Assembly (NCBI RefSeq): GCF_028435365.1
Contig: NZ_JAGTJJ010000002.1
Location: forward strand, 930,001-994,000
Length of the DNA stretch: 64,000 nt
Reading direction: 5' to 3'
DNA from: Polyangium jinanense
GTDB lineage: Bacteria; Myxococcota; Polyangia; Polyangiales; Polyangiaceae
The notes under the pieces: model-generated
Database searches by the model: none
Told to the model about the DNA's origin: nothing
What the model saw: the letters and a program-made list of their open reading frames with translations, nothing else
Position numbers and translations under genes: made by a program
Part shown: piece after piece, positions 8,530 to 16,693 of the stretch
How the letters are laid out: the number at the start of each line of letters is the position of its first letter
How positions within the stretch are numbered: the first letter of the stretch is position 1

Positions 8530-9753
8530 TCAGCGATCGGCGACGATTCCCCGGAGAATGGGCGGAAAATCCTCGGGCCGGACGCCCTCGGTCACGAGCG
8601 GCCGGCTGTTCTGCGAATTCCAGAAGAGCACGACCTTCCCCGCGAGGCGCGTTGCGTCGTCGAGCAAAGCCGCGAGGGTTTTTCCCGTATAGGTCGGTTC
8701 GAGCGCCATCCCTTCCGTTTCCTGGGCGAGCGTGATCGCCCGTTCTCCTTTTCGTGTCGGCGCGCCATAACCTGCGCCGAGATGGTTCGTCGCGAATCGC
8801 ACGCGGGCGCGGCCGAGGCGCACGTCGGGGAAGGTCGGATCGAGCGAACGCGCGAAGGCCACGGTCTCCCGGGCCATCGCGAAAAACCGCGCCTCGCTCG
8901 ACGTCTCGGGGCTCGACGTCCGCACGGCGACGACCTCGGTCCGGAGCCCGGAAAGCTCGAGCCCGAGCGCGAGGCCGACCGCGCTGCCCATCGTACCCAT
9001 CGCGAGATAGACACAATCGGGGAGAGGGCAATGCCCGGCGCCAACCTGCTCGGCAAGCTCGAAGCCAGCATTGACGAACGCGAGGTTTCCGAGCGGGGAA
9101 GATCCGCCGGGGGGCACGAGATACGGCGCGCCGCCTTTCGCCGCCTTTGCCGTCCGTTTCGCCAGCGCCTCGGCCTCTGTAACCCCGCCGATCACGACCC
9201 GGATCGAGGCCCCGGCGCGCCGCGCGGCGAGCAGGTTTTTCCGGACGTACGGGCTCGGCGTCTGTGGGGCGAGCAGCAGCGTGACCGCAAATCCCTGCGC
9301 CGCGCCGTACAGGGCCGTCGCGACGGCTTGATTCGAACCGAAGGCGCCAAACGTGACGATTTCGCGCGCGCCTTTCGCACGCGCCTCTGCCAGGAAAAAC
9401 TCGAGCTTGCGTGTCTTGCCTCCGCCGTATGCGGCGCCGGCGAGGTCGTCCCGCTTGACGTGGAGTCCCGCGAGCCCGGCCTTTTCACCGAGCTTCGCAG
9501 CGCGCTCGACGGGCGTGGGCAGAAGGCCGAGCGGAAGGCGCGGCAGGTGGGGCGCGAGGCCCGGATGGGCGCGGAATAGGGGAGGGAGGTAATCGGCGGG
9601 CGCGGAAGCGGAGGCGGGAGCAGACGCGGAAGCGGGAGCGGCGGCGGAAGTGGGAGCGGAAGCTGCGGCATCGGCGGTGTTTTGCGTCCGCTGCTCACAC
9701 CCGACGAGCGTGCCGAGCGCGAGGGCCGAGAAGGTGCGTCGGTCGATCTTCAT
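8530..9753 (-). CDS. PLP enzyme (ACC deaminase/D-cysteine desulfhydrase family) with Tat-lipoprotein leader
   Basis: A 407-residue protein. The N-terminus has twin arginines in 'KIDRRTFSALALG', then a lipobox Leu-Val-Gly-Cys (Cys19) and an Ala/Ser/Pro repeat linker to about residue 53. The body is a fold-type II PLP enzyme: 'KRDDLAGAAYGGGKTRKLE' holds the likely Schiff-base Lys113, with a phosphate-binding Gly-Ser-rich loop near 'GAFGSNQAVAT' and 'GTMGSAVGLALG'. The family opens ACC or desulfhydrates D-cysteine; the substrate here is not certain. The leader predicts export of a folded cofactor enzyme by Tat and lipid anchoring, which is unusual. The start was chosen at the Met directly before the twin-Arg leader. 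Confidence 0.85.
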   Translation of the reverse strand: MKIDRRTFSALALGTLVGCEQRTQNTADAAASAPTSAAAPASASAPASASAPADYLPPLFRAHPGLAPHLPRLPLGLLPTPVERAAKLGEKAGLAGLHVKRDDLAGAAYGGGKTRKLEFFLAEARAKGAREIVTFGAFGSNQAVATALYGAAQGFAVTLLLAPQTPSPYVRKNLLAARRAGASIRVVIGGVTEAEALAKRTAKAAKGGAPYLVPPGGSSPLGNLAFVNAGFELAEQVGAGHCPLPDCVYLAMGTMGSAVGLALGLELSGLRTEVVAVRTSSPETSSEARFFAMARETVAFARSLDPTFPDVRLGRARVRFATNHLGAGYGAPTRKGERAITLAQETEGMALEPTYTGKTLAALLDDATRLAGKVVLFWNSQNSRPLVTEGVRPEDFPPILRGIVADR

Positions 9754-9777
9754 CCGTCGACCCTCAACGCCCGCGGG

Positions 9778-9793
9778 CGGGTTTTCCAACCCG
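9778..9793. terminator. Hairpin in left repeat, possible terminator
   Basis: CGGGTT and AACCCG form a perfect 6-bp stem around TTCC. It sits downstream of the SWIM gene 3' end in both repeat copies. There is no T-run, so intrinsic termination is uncertain. Confidence 0.3.
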
Positions 9794-9838
9794 GGGGCAT
9801 GTGTTTTTCACGCGTGCCTCCCATAGAACCAGCCTCGC

Positions 9839-10145
9839 TCACGCCCGCGCGAGGGCCACCGAGATTGCCGCGTCGGCAAAGGCTCTTGTCGCCTCGCCGA
9901 GGTCCCCCGCCGCCCGTGCAGCTTCGAGACGCGAATAGGTCGCCGCCATCGCTCGCAATCCGACGTTCGCGAGCGCCGGCGCGAGCGGCGGGATCCGGGC
10001 CGAAAGCACGCCGTCCTGCGCCAGCGCGTCGAGAGCGGATTCGAGCCGCCCGAGCGCGCCGCCGAGCAGGTCCGGAGCCTCGGGCGCGGCGAGCGGCAGC
10101 GCGGGGATCGGCGCGGCCGGCGCGAGATCCGGGATGACGACACGA
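9839..10145 (-). pseudogene. 3' fragment of the SWIM zinc-finger gene
   Basis: It encodes about 102 residues nearly identical to the last part of the intact SWIM protein at 16387-18219 (ending 'ATRAFADAAISVALARA' against 'ATKAFADAAILVALARA'). It has no SWIM motif and no plausible start or ribosome site of its own; homology ends where the repeat ends. It is best seen as a displaced 3' end left by a duplication or insertion event. Confidence 0.85.
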
Positions 10146-10212
10146 GTCGTGCGCCACACACAGATTTGGGGGGTACGGTGGGGTGAGGAGCGACCAGACG
10201 CAGGGTTGACCA

Positions 10213-13200
10213 GTGTTCGAAATCGCCGGGTATTCCACGGACGAGCTGCTCTTCGAGGAGGGCCAAACGGCTCTGTACCGAGCGCATCGGCAACGAGATG
10301 GGCTGCGGGTGGTCCTCAAGACGCTCCGCCGCGAGCGCCCCACGCCCGACCAGCACGCCAGGCTGAGGCACGAATACGAGATTTCCCACGATCTCGACAT
10401 CCCGGCAGCCATCAGGGCCTACGCCCTCGACACGTCGACGGCTCGACCCGTGCTCGTCCTGGAGGACGTCGCAGGCGTGTCCCTGGAGCAGCTCCTCGGC
10501 GAGCCTATGCGGGAAGATCGCTTCCTGTCGCTCGCGGCGCGGATCACCGGCGCCCTTTCGGAGCTGCACGCACGGCAAATCGTGCACCGGAGCATCAGGC
10601 CCGGCTGCATCTTCGTCCTCGGGGAGGACGGCGACGTGAAGCTCGGCGATTTCAGCCGCGCGTTCGTCCTGCGCCACGATGAGGGCCCCGTGGCGGAGTC
10701 GCAGGGAATCGCAGGCGCACTGCCATATATGTCACCCGAGCAAGCGCGACGCGCGACGCGCGTGGACGGTCGCGCGGACCTTTATTCGCTGGGCGTCATC
10801 TTCTACGAAATGCTCACCGGAGCCCTGCCATTCTCGGCGCAAGATACGCTCGAGTGGATCCACTGCCACATGGCCCAGCAGCCGAGAGCCCCGGCGGCGC
10901 GGGTCCCCACGATTCCCGCGATCGTCTCCGACATCGTCCTCAAGCTCCTCGCCAAGGATCCCGAAGACCGCTACCAGAGCGCGCGGGGGCTCGAGGCCGA
11001 CCTCCTGCGCTGCCTCTCGCAATGGCAGGAGCAGCAGCGAATCGAGCCTTTTTCTCTCGGCGAGATCGATGTCCCGGAGCGCCTCCGCCTCGCGCGGCGC
11101 CTCTATGGCCGAGACGCGGAGCTCGCCGCGCTGAAGGCGGCATTCGAACGCGTCGCCCTGCACGGCCGGCCTGAGCTCGTTCTCATCAGCGGCTTCTCTG
11201 GGGTCGGGAAATCGACGCTCGTGGGGGAGCTGCGCCGCTCCGTGATACAGCGAAACAGCTTCTTCGCCGCCGGGAAGTTCGACCTCGTCATGCGCGAGCG
11301 GCCGTATGCCATTTTCTCCCAGGCGCTCGGGGAGCTCGTCCAGAAGCTGCTCGGTGAGCCAGAAAAGCAAATCCAGGCGTGGCGAAGGCGCATCCTCGAC
11401 GCACTCGGCCCGAACGCGCGCCTGATGACCGAGCTCGTCCCCCGGCTCTCGCTCATCGTGGGCGAGCAAGCTACCGTGCCGGAGCTCCCCCCGACCGAGG
11501 CGCAGGGCCGCTTTCGCCGGGTGCTCTGGAAGCTCCTCGCGATCTTTGGCACCGCCGGGCATCCCCTCGTCCTCTTTCTGGATGACCTGCAATGGGTGGA
11601 TACGGCCAGCCGCGAGCTCATCGAGCACCTCATGATTCACCCGGACACACAGCATCTGTCGCTCCTCGGCGCTTATCGGGACAACGAGGTTGGCGCGGCC
11701 CACCCGCTCGCCAGGATGATCGGCGCGATTACCGAGGCTGGGGCCTGTGTGCAGATGATTCACCTGGCTCCGCTCGACATCCCGCAGGTCGAGGCCCTGC
11801 TCGTCGACGCGCTCCACGCGAGCCGCGACGAGGTCGCGCCGTTGGGGAGGCTCATCCACGAAAAAACGGCCGGTAATCCCTTCTTCGTCAACCAGTTCCT
11901 CACCTCGCTCTACCACGAGGGCCTCCTCCGATTCGACGCGTCCGCGAGAGCGTGGCGCTGGGATACGGAGCGGATCCACGAAAAGGGGTATACGGACAGC
12001 GTCGCTGATTTGATGGCAGCGAAGCTCATGAGGCTATCGCCCGACACGCGCGACGTGCTCATGCTGGCGGCCTGCGCCGGTCATCAAGTCGACATGCGCA
12101 CCCTCTCGGTGATCACCGGCGTCACGGAGGAGTCGCTCGAGCGCCTGCTCTGGGAGCCACTGGAGGGCGGCTTGCTCCTGCAGCGCGGGAATCTCGTCTC
12201 CTTCACCCACGACCGGGTGCAACAAGCCGCCTATGCATTGGTCCCCGCGGAGCGGCGCGGCGACATACACTTACAGATCGGCCGGCACTTGCTCCGGGAG
12301 GCGGGATCGCCGGCGGACGATCGCGCGTTCGATCTGGCGAACCATTTCAACCTGGGCGCCGAGCGCATCACCGACCCGCGCGAGCGCGAGACGGCCGCCG
12401 CTCTCGACCACGCGGCGGGCCGCAAGGCACACGGCGCGACCGCCTATGGCGCGGCTGCCGATTATTATGCGGCGGGCATTTCTCTCCTCTCGCTCTCTCC
12501 AGATGCCTGGGCCTGCCGCTACGACCTCATGTGGTCGCTGCACCTCGGCCGCGCGGAGTGCCGTTTCCTCGCCGGGAGCCCGGACGAGGCCGAGACGCTG
12601 CTCATGCCGCTGCTCGGCCAGGCGCGCTCGCGCTTCGACATGGCATCCGTCCACCGCATGCTCACGGAGCTGCACATCACGCGGTCTCGGTTTCCAGAGG
12701 CGACCCAGAGCTGCCTCGCGAGCCTCGCGCTCTTCGGGGTGCACATATCCCCGCACCCGAGCCGCGAGGAGGTCGATGCCGCCTATGCGGCCGTTTGGGT
12801 GGAGCTCGGCGAGCGCTCGATCGAGTCATTGCTCGAGCAGCCGCCGATGGTCGATCCAGACGCCCGCGCGGCCCTCGACGTCATGTCGAGCCTCATCGCT
12901 GCGGCCTACCAGACCGACGAGAATCTCCTTTACCTGCTCGCGTGCCAGATGACGCTGCTCAACCTGAGGGGCGGCGCCGCCCCCGCCTCCGCGCGCGGGT
13001 ATTCCTTACTCGGGATGGTCCTGGGGCCCCGTTTCGGACGTTTTGACGAAGGCTACCGGTTCGGGCGCCTCGCATGCCAGCTCGCGGAGCGCCACGAGAA
13101 CATGGCCTCCAAGCCAATGGTCATCAACCTTTTCGCCGATCACACGGAGTACTGGACCCACCACGTGCGTCATAGCGCTCGCCTGACCAGCGATGGCCTC

Positions 13201-15723
13201 GAAGCGGCCCTGCAACTGGGAAATCTGACCAATGCGTGTTATCTGATCTTCCAGATGCTCGCCATTCGATGGGAAGCATCCGATCCGCTCGACGAGGTCC
13301 TCGCGGACAGCGAGCGCCGAATCGAATACGTTCGCAAAACGCAGTTCTGGTACATCATCGACGGCATCGCCGGCATCCAGCTCGCCATCCGCCGCCTGTA
13401 CGACCCGATGGCGCCCGGCCTCGATCCGGCCCTCGACGCGCCGGCCGTGGAGGCGCGCCTGCGCGCGCCTGTGCAGAGCGCGATGCGGAGCGTCTATTAC
13501 ATGCTGAAAGCCGAGTCGCTGCTCTTCGCGGGTGACGTCGAGGGCGCGGCGACCGCGGCCGGAGTGGCGAAGGCCGACCTCACTCCGGCGCGCTGCCATC
13601 GGTTTTTCCCGGTGTATCCATTCGTACGCGCATTGAGCCTAGCCAGGCTCGCCGGGCGCGCCTCGCCGGTTGCGGATGGCGCCGCGCTTGTGGAGGTGGC
13701 CGAGCATCAGCGGAGGCTCGCGGCGTGGGCGGCGCGCTGCCCGGAAAACTTCGCCCACAAGGCGACCCTCGTCGCCGCCGAGCTCGCTCGCCTCGAGGGG
13801 CGGAGCGAGGAGGCCATGGCGCTTTACGAGCAGGCCATCCTGGAAGCTCGGCGCCACGGGTTTGTGCAGTACGAGGCCCTCGGCAACGAGCTCGCCGGCC
13901 TTCATTACTTTGCCAAAGGTTATTCGACCATCGGTCGCGCCTACATGCAAGAAGCCCTGGACTGTTATCGTCGCTGGGGCGCGCGCGAAAAGGTGCGTCA
14001 GCTCGACGCGCGATTCCCGGCGCTCGACAAGCGCGCATCGTGCGATGGCGCCGGCGCGGCGCCTGAACGCGACGTGCAGCTCGATACGCTCACCGTGGTC
14101 AAAGCCACGCAGGCCATTTCGCAGGAGATCGTCCTGCCCAAGCTGCTCTCGACCCTTACGCGCCTCGTGATCGAGCACGCGGGCGCGCAGCGCGGCACGC
14201 TCGTCTTGACGAAGAACGAAGGCATGATGATCGCTGCGACGGCGGAGGCGGGGCAAGATCGAGTCACGCTCGTGCCGGGGGAACCGGAGCGCGCGCTCGA
14301 ATCGCTGCCGATGTCGATCCTGCATTATGTCCGGCGGACCCGCGACAGGGTGCTGCTCGGCGATGCTTCGTCGCCGAGCCCGTTCGCGGCGGACCCCTAC
14401 ATTCTGCGCTGCCGTCCGCGATCCATCTTGTGCGCGCCGATCATCCGAAAAGATGCGCTCGTTGGCATGGCGTACCTCGAGAACAACCTCACGGCGCGCG
14501 CATTCACGCAGGACAAGCTCACCGTCCTCGATTTTCTCCTCTCGCAGGCGGCGATTTCGCTGGAAAATGCAAAGCTCTATGCCGATCTCCAGCAGGAGAA
14601 CGCCGAGCGGAGGCGGGCCGAGTCCTCGGTCCGCGAGAGCCAGCAGCAGCTCCAGGCGATCATCGACAACACGAGCGCCATCGTGTTCATAAAGGATCTC
14701 GAGGGCCGATACATCCTCATCAACCGGCCGTTCGAGGAGCTCTTTCACCGGAACAAAGCGGATATCATCGGGAGGACCGATGACGAGGCCCTCGGCGTCG
14801 AGGAGGTCGAGACCTACCGCGCCAACGACCGCGCGGTGCTCGCGGCCGGCAAGCCCATGCAGCTAGAGGAGACGGTCTTCAAGGACGGCAGCAAGCGTAC
14901 CTATCTCTCGCTCAAGTTCCCCGTCTACGACGCGACCGGGCAGCCCTATGGGATCTGCGCCATCGCGACCGACATCACGGAGCGCAAGCGCGGCGAGGAA
15001 GCGTTGCGCGAGGCCGTCCGGCTGCGCGACGAGTTTCTGTCCGTCGCGTCCCACGAGCTCCGGACGCCGCTGACCTCATTGCAGCTCGCGACGCAGCGCC
15101 TCCGCCGGCTCGTCGTCAAGGCGACGCTCTCACCGGAGACGGTCGGCGAGCTCGCGGCCGTCACGGAGCGGCAGGCCAAGCGGCTGGGCCAGCTCGTCGA
15201 CGTGCTCCTCGACGTCTCGCGCCTTCAGACGGGGCAATTCACGTTGCACTTCGAACCCGTGGATCTGGCGCTCGTCGTGCGCGAGGTCTTGGTCGGGCTC
15301 GATGGGGATCTGACGCGGTGCCGATGTCCGGTGCAGGCGCAGCTCGGCGCGCCCGTCGTGGGCCAATGGGACAAGCTACGGCTCGAGCAGGTGGCCACGA
15401 ACCTGCTCATGAACGCCATGAAATTCGGCGCGGGCAAGCCGATCGAGGTGGTTGTCTCCGCGAATGACGGCGAGGCGACGCTGGCCGTCACCGACCATGG
15501 TATCGGTATCGAGCCCGGGGCCCGCGACCGCATCTTCCGGAGATTCGAGCGAGCCGTGCCCGTCGAGCATTACGGCGGGCTGGGTCTCGGGCTCTACATC
15601 ACCCACCAGATCGTCGCGAGCCATCGCGGCACAATCACGGTAGAGAGCGAGCCTGGCAAGGGCGCGACGTTCACCGTGCGGCTGCCGCGCGCCACGGAGG
15701 CGGCGACGGCGGCGCTCGAATAG
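10213..15723 (+). CDS. Giant hybrid: kinase-like domain, AAA ATPase/TPR, GAF, PAS, histidine kinase
   Basis: A 1836-residue cytoplasmic sensor with no membrane segment seen. Order: Ser/Thr-kinase-like domain (about 5-275), AAA_16-type NTPase (about 297-560; Walker A GFSGVGKST about 327-335, Walker B 'LVLFLDDLQW' about 452-461), helical TPR-like region (about 690-1280), GAF (about 1310-1460), PAS (about 1480-1600), HisKA with 'SHELRTPL' (phospho-His1614) and HATPase with 'DHGIGIEP' and 'GGLGLGLYI'. No receiver domain follows. In the kinase-like part the catalytic HRD is HRS and the loop Asn is Cys ('HRSIRPGC'), while Lys ('VVLKTL') and DF-S remain, so phosphotransfer there is doubtful. GTG start with a weak ribosome site. 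The gene lies inside the repeat-bounded segment; its partner regulator is not in the window. Confidence 0.9.
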   Translation: MFEIAGYSTDELLFEEGQTALYRAHRQRDGLRVVLKTLRRERPTPDQHARLRHEYEISHDLDIPAAIRAYALDTSTARPVLVLEDVAGVSLEQLLGEPMREDRFLSLAARITGALSELHARQIVHRSIRPGCIFVLGEDGDVKLGDFSRAFVLRHDEGPVAESQGIAGALPYMSPEQARRATRVDGRADLYSLGVIFYEMLTGALPFSAQDTLEWIHCHMAQQPRAPAARVPTIPAIVSDIVLKLLAKDPEDRYQSARGLEADLLRCLSQWQEQQRIEPFSLGEIDVPERLRLARRLYGRDAELAALKAAFERVALHGRPELVLISGFSGVGKSTLVGELRRSVIQRNSFFAAGKFDLVMRERPYAIFSQALGELVQKLLGEPEKQIQAWRRRILDALGPNARLMTELVPRLSLIVGEQATVPELPPTEAQGRFRRVLWKLLAIFGTAGHPLVLFLDDLQWVDTASRELIEHLMIHPDTQHLSLLGAYRDNEVGAAHPLARMIGAITEAGACVQMIHLAPLDIPQVEALLVDALHASRDEVAPLGRLIHEKTAGNPFFVNQFLTSLYHEGLLRFDASARAWRWDTERIHEKGYTDSVADLMAAKLMRLSPDTRDVLMLAACAGHQVDMRTLSVITGVTEESLERLLWEPLEGGLLLQRGNLVSFTHDRVQQAAYALVPAERRGDIHLQIGRHLLREAGSPADDRAFDLANHFNLGAERITDPRERETAAALDHAAGRKAHGATAYGAAADYYAAGISLLSLSPDAWACRYDLMWSLHLGRAECRFLAGSPDEAETLLMPLLGQARSRFDMASVHRMLTELHITRSRFPEATQSCLASLALFGVHISPHPSREEVDAAYAAVWVELGERSIESLLEQPPMVDPDARAALDVMSSLIAAAYQTDENLLYLLACQMTLLNLRGGAAPASARGYSLLGMVLGPRFGRFDEGYRFGRLACQLAERHENMASKPMVINLFADHTEYWTHHVRHSARLTSDGLEAALQLGNLTNACYLIFQMLAIRWEASDPLDEVLADSERRIEYVRKTQFWYIIDGIAGIQLAIRRLYDPMAPGLDPALDAPAVEARLRAPVQSAMRSVYYMLKAESLLFAGDVEGAATAAGVAKADLTPARCHRFFPVYPFVRALSLARLAGRASPVADGAALVEVAEHQRRLAAWAARCPENFAHKATLVAAELARLEGRSEEAMALYEQAILEARRHGFVQYEALGNELAGLHYFAKGYSTIGRAYMQEALDCYRRWGAREKVRQLDARFPALDKRASCDGAGAAPERDVQLDTLTVVKATQAISQEIVLPKLLSTLTRLVIEHAGAQRGTLVLTKNEGMMIAATAEAGQDRVTLVPGEPERALESLPMSILHYVRRTRDRVLLGDASSPSPFAADPYILRCRPRSILCAPIIRKDALVGMAYLENNLTARAFTQDKLTVLDFLLSQAAISLENAKLYADLQQENAERRRAESSVRESQQQLQAIIDNTSAIVFIKDLEGRYILINRPFEELFHRNKADIIGRTDDEALGVEEVETYRANDRAVLAAGKPMQLEETVFKDGSKRTYLSLKFPVYDATGQPYGICAIATDITERKRGEEALREAVRLRDEFLSVASHELRTPLTSLQLATQRLRRLVVKATLSPETVGELAAVTERQAKRLGQLVDVLLDVSRLQTGQFTLHFEPVDLALVVREVLVGLDGDLTRCRCPVQAQLGAPVVGQWDKLRLEQVATNLLMNAMKFGAGKPIEVVVSANDGEATLAVTDHGIGIEPGARDRIFRRFERAVPVEHYGGLGLGLYITHQIVASHRGTITVESEPGKGATFTVRLPRATEAATAALE

Positions 15724-15815
15724 ACACGGGTCCAGGCGAAGCAGGGGGCGTCGAGCGCCGTTGTGCTGGTTGGATCTGTTTGCACACCATACGCAGCCTT
15801 CGTTATGCTGCATGC

Positions 15816-16318
15816 GTGTCCAAACCTATTTCTGTCTTTTGGAGCTCCGCCGGCGAAGCGAAATATATGGCCGACTACGAGGCCCAGTTGGCCGGGTGTT
15901 CGACGAGCTGAAGATCGACAAGGCCCGCGTTGCGGGGCACTCTCATGGCGGCTTCTTTACGACGCTCATCGCCATTTATGCGCCGGACCGAGTGGAGAAG
16001 ATTGTCCCCATAGCGCCGGCGGGGTTCGCCCCGCTGTCGCTCGAAGTTTGGATGCGCATGCTCGCCTTCGCGATCATACGCACCGATTCACGTCGAGAGA
16101 GCTACATTCGATGGCTGTATGCCAAAGGCAGCCCTCGAAACGCGAGAATCGACGGTCACCTGGCCTTGGCCATGGCATACAGCAAACCGTCCGTAAAGGT
16201 GGGTGGTATTTCACCGACGACGAGCTCGGCAGGATCCGCGTGCCCGTCCTCTTCCTGGTCGGGCAATACGAAGGGGGTTTCGATCCAAACGCGGCCGTGG
16301 CTCGCGCGAGGCGTGTCT
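15816..16318 (+). pseudogene. Decayed alpha/beta hydrolase gene
   Basis: Pieces of one alpha/beta hydrolase appear in three frames. The N-terminus (GTG at 15816, 'SKPISVFWSSAGEAKYMADY') stops early after about 30 codons. In the next frame 'FDELKIDKARVAGHSHGGFF' gives the nucleophile elbow (GHSHGG) and continues to about 16200. Then a 1- or 2-base loss shifts to the third frame, 'GWYFTDDELGRIRVPVLFLV', ending at the right repeat boundary. The stretch between N-terminus and elbow (strand with the HG oxyanion motif) is missing, so there was also an internal deletion. The 3' end is cut by the repeat. It cannot make an active enzyme. Confidence 0.8.
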
Positions 16319-16693
16319 CGCGGGCGGGTTTTCCAACCCGGGGGGCATGTGTTTTTCACGCGTGCCTCCCATGAAACCAGCCTCGCTCACGCCCGCGCGA
16401 GGGCCACCAAGATCGCCGCGTCGGCAAAGGCTTTTGTCGCCTCGCCGAGGTCCCCCGCCGCCCGTGCAGCTTCGAGACGCGAATACGTCGCCGCCATCGC
16501 TCGCAATCCGACGTTCGCGAGCGCCGGCGCGAGCGGCGGGATCCGGGCCGAAAGCACGCCGTCCTGCGCCAGCGCGTCGAGGGCGGATTCGAGCCGCCCG
16601 AGCGCGCCGCCGAGCAGATCCGGAGCCTCGGGCGCGGCGATCGGGAGCGCGGGGATCGGCGCGGCCGGCGCGAGATCCGGGATGACGACACGA
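16319..16693. repeat. Long direct repeat, right copy
   Basis: This 375-bp block is the partner of 9772-10145. Here it is part of the intact SWIM gene (3' end from 16387) and its downstream flank, so this copy is likely the functional one. Confidence 0.95.
16325..16340 (-). terminator. Hairpin downstream of the yeh-like operon
   Basis: A perfect 6-bp stem (CGGGTT/AACCCG, loop TTCC on the plus strand) begins 47 nt past the stop of the SWIM gene, the last gene of the operon. No T-tract follows, so the call as terminator is weak. Confidence 0.35.

Larger units (their letters stand above)
9772..10145. repeat. Long direct repeat, left copy
   Basis: This 374-bp block matches 16319-16693 in the same orientation with about ten substitutions and one extra G in the right copy. 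It holds the 3' end of the SWIM zinc-finger gene plus about 67 bp beyond that gene's stop. Similarity stops abruptly at both ends. The pair encloses the sensor-kinase gene and a decayed hydrolase. Confidence 0.95.

Noticed and set aside
9772..16693. Transposon with terminal inverted repeats
   Set aside because: The repeats are direct, not inverted, contain a gene 3' end, and no transposase or integrase is present in the segment.
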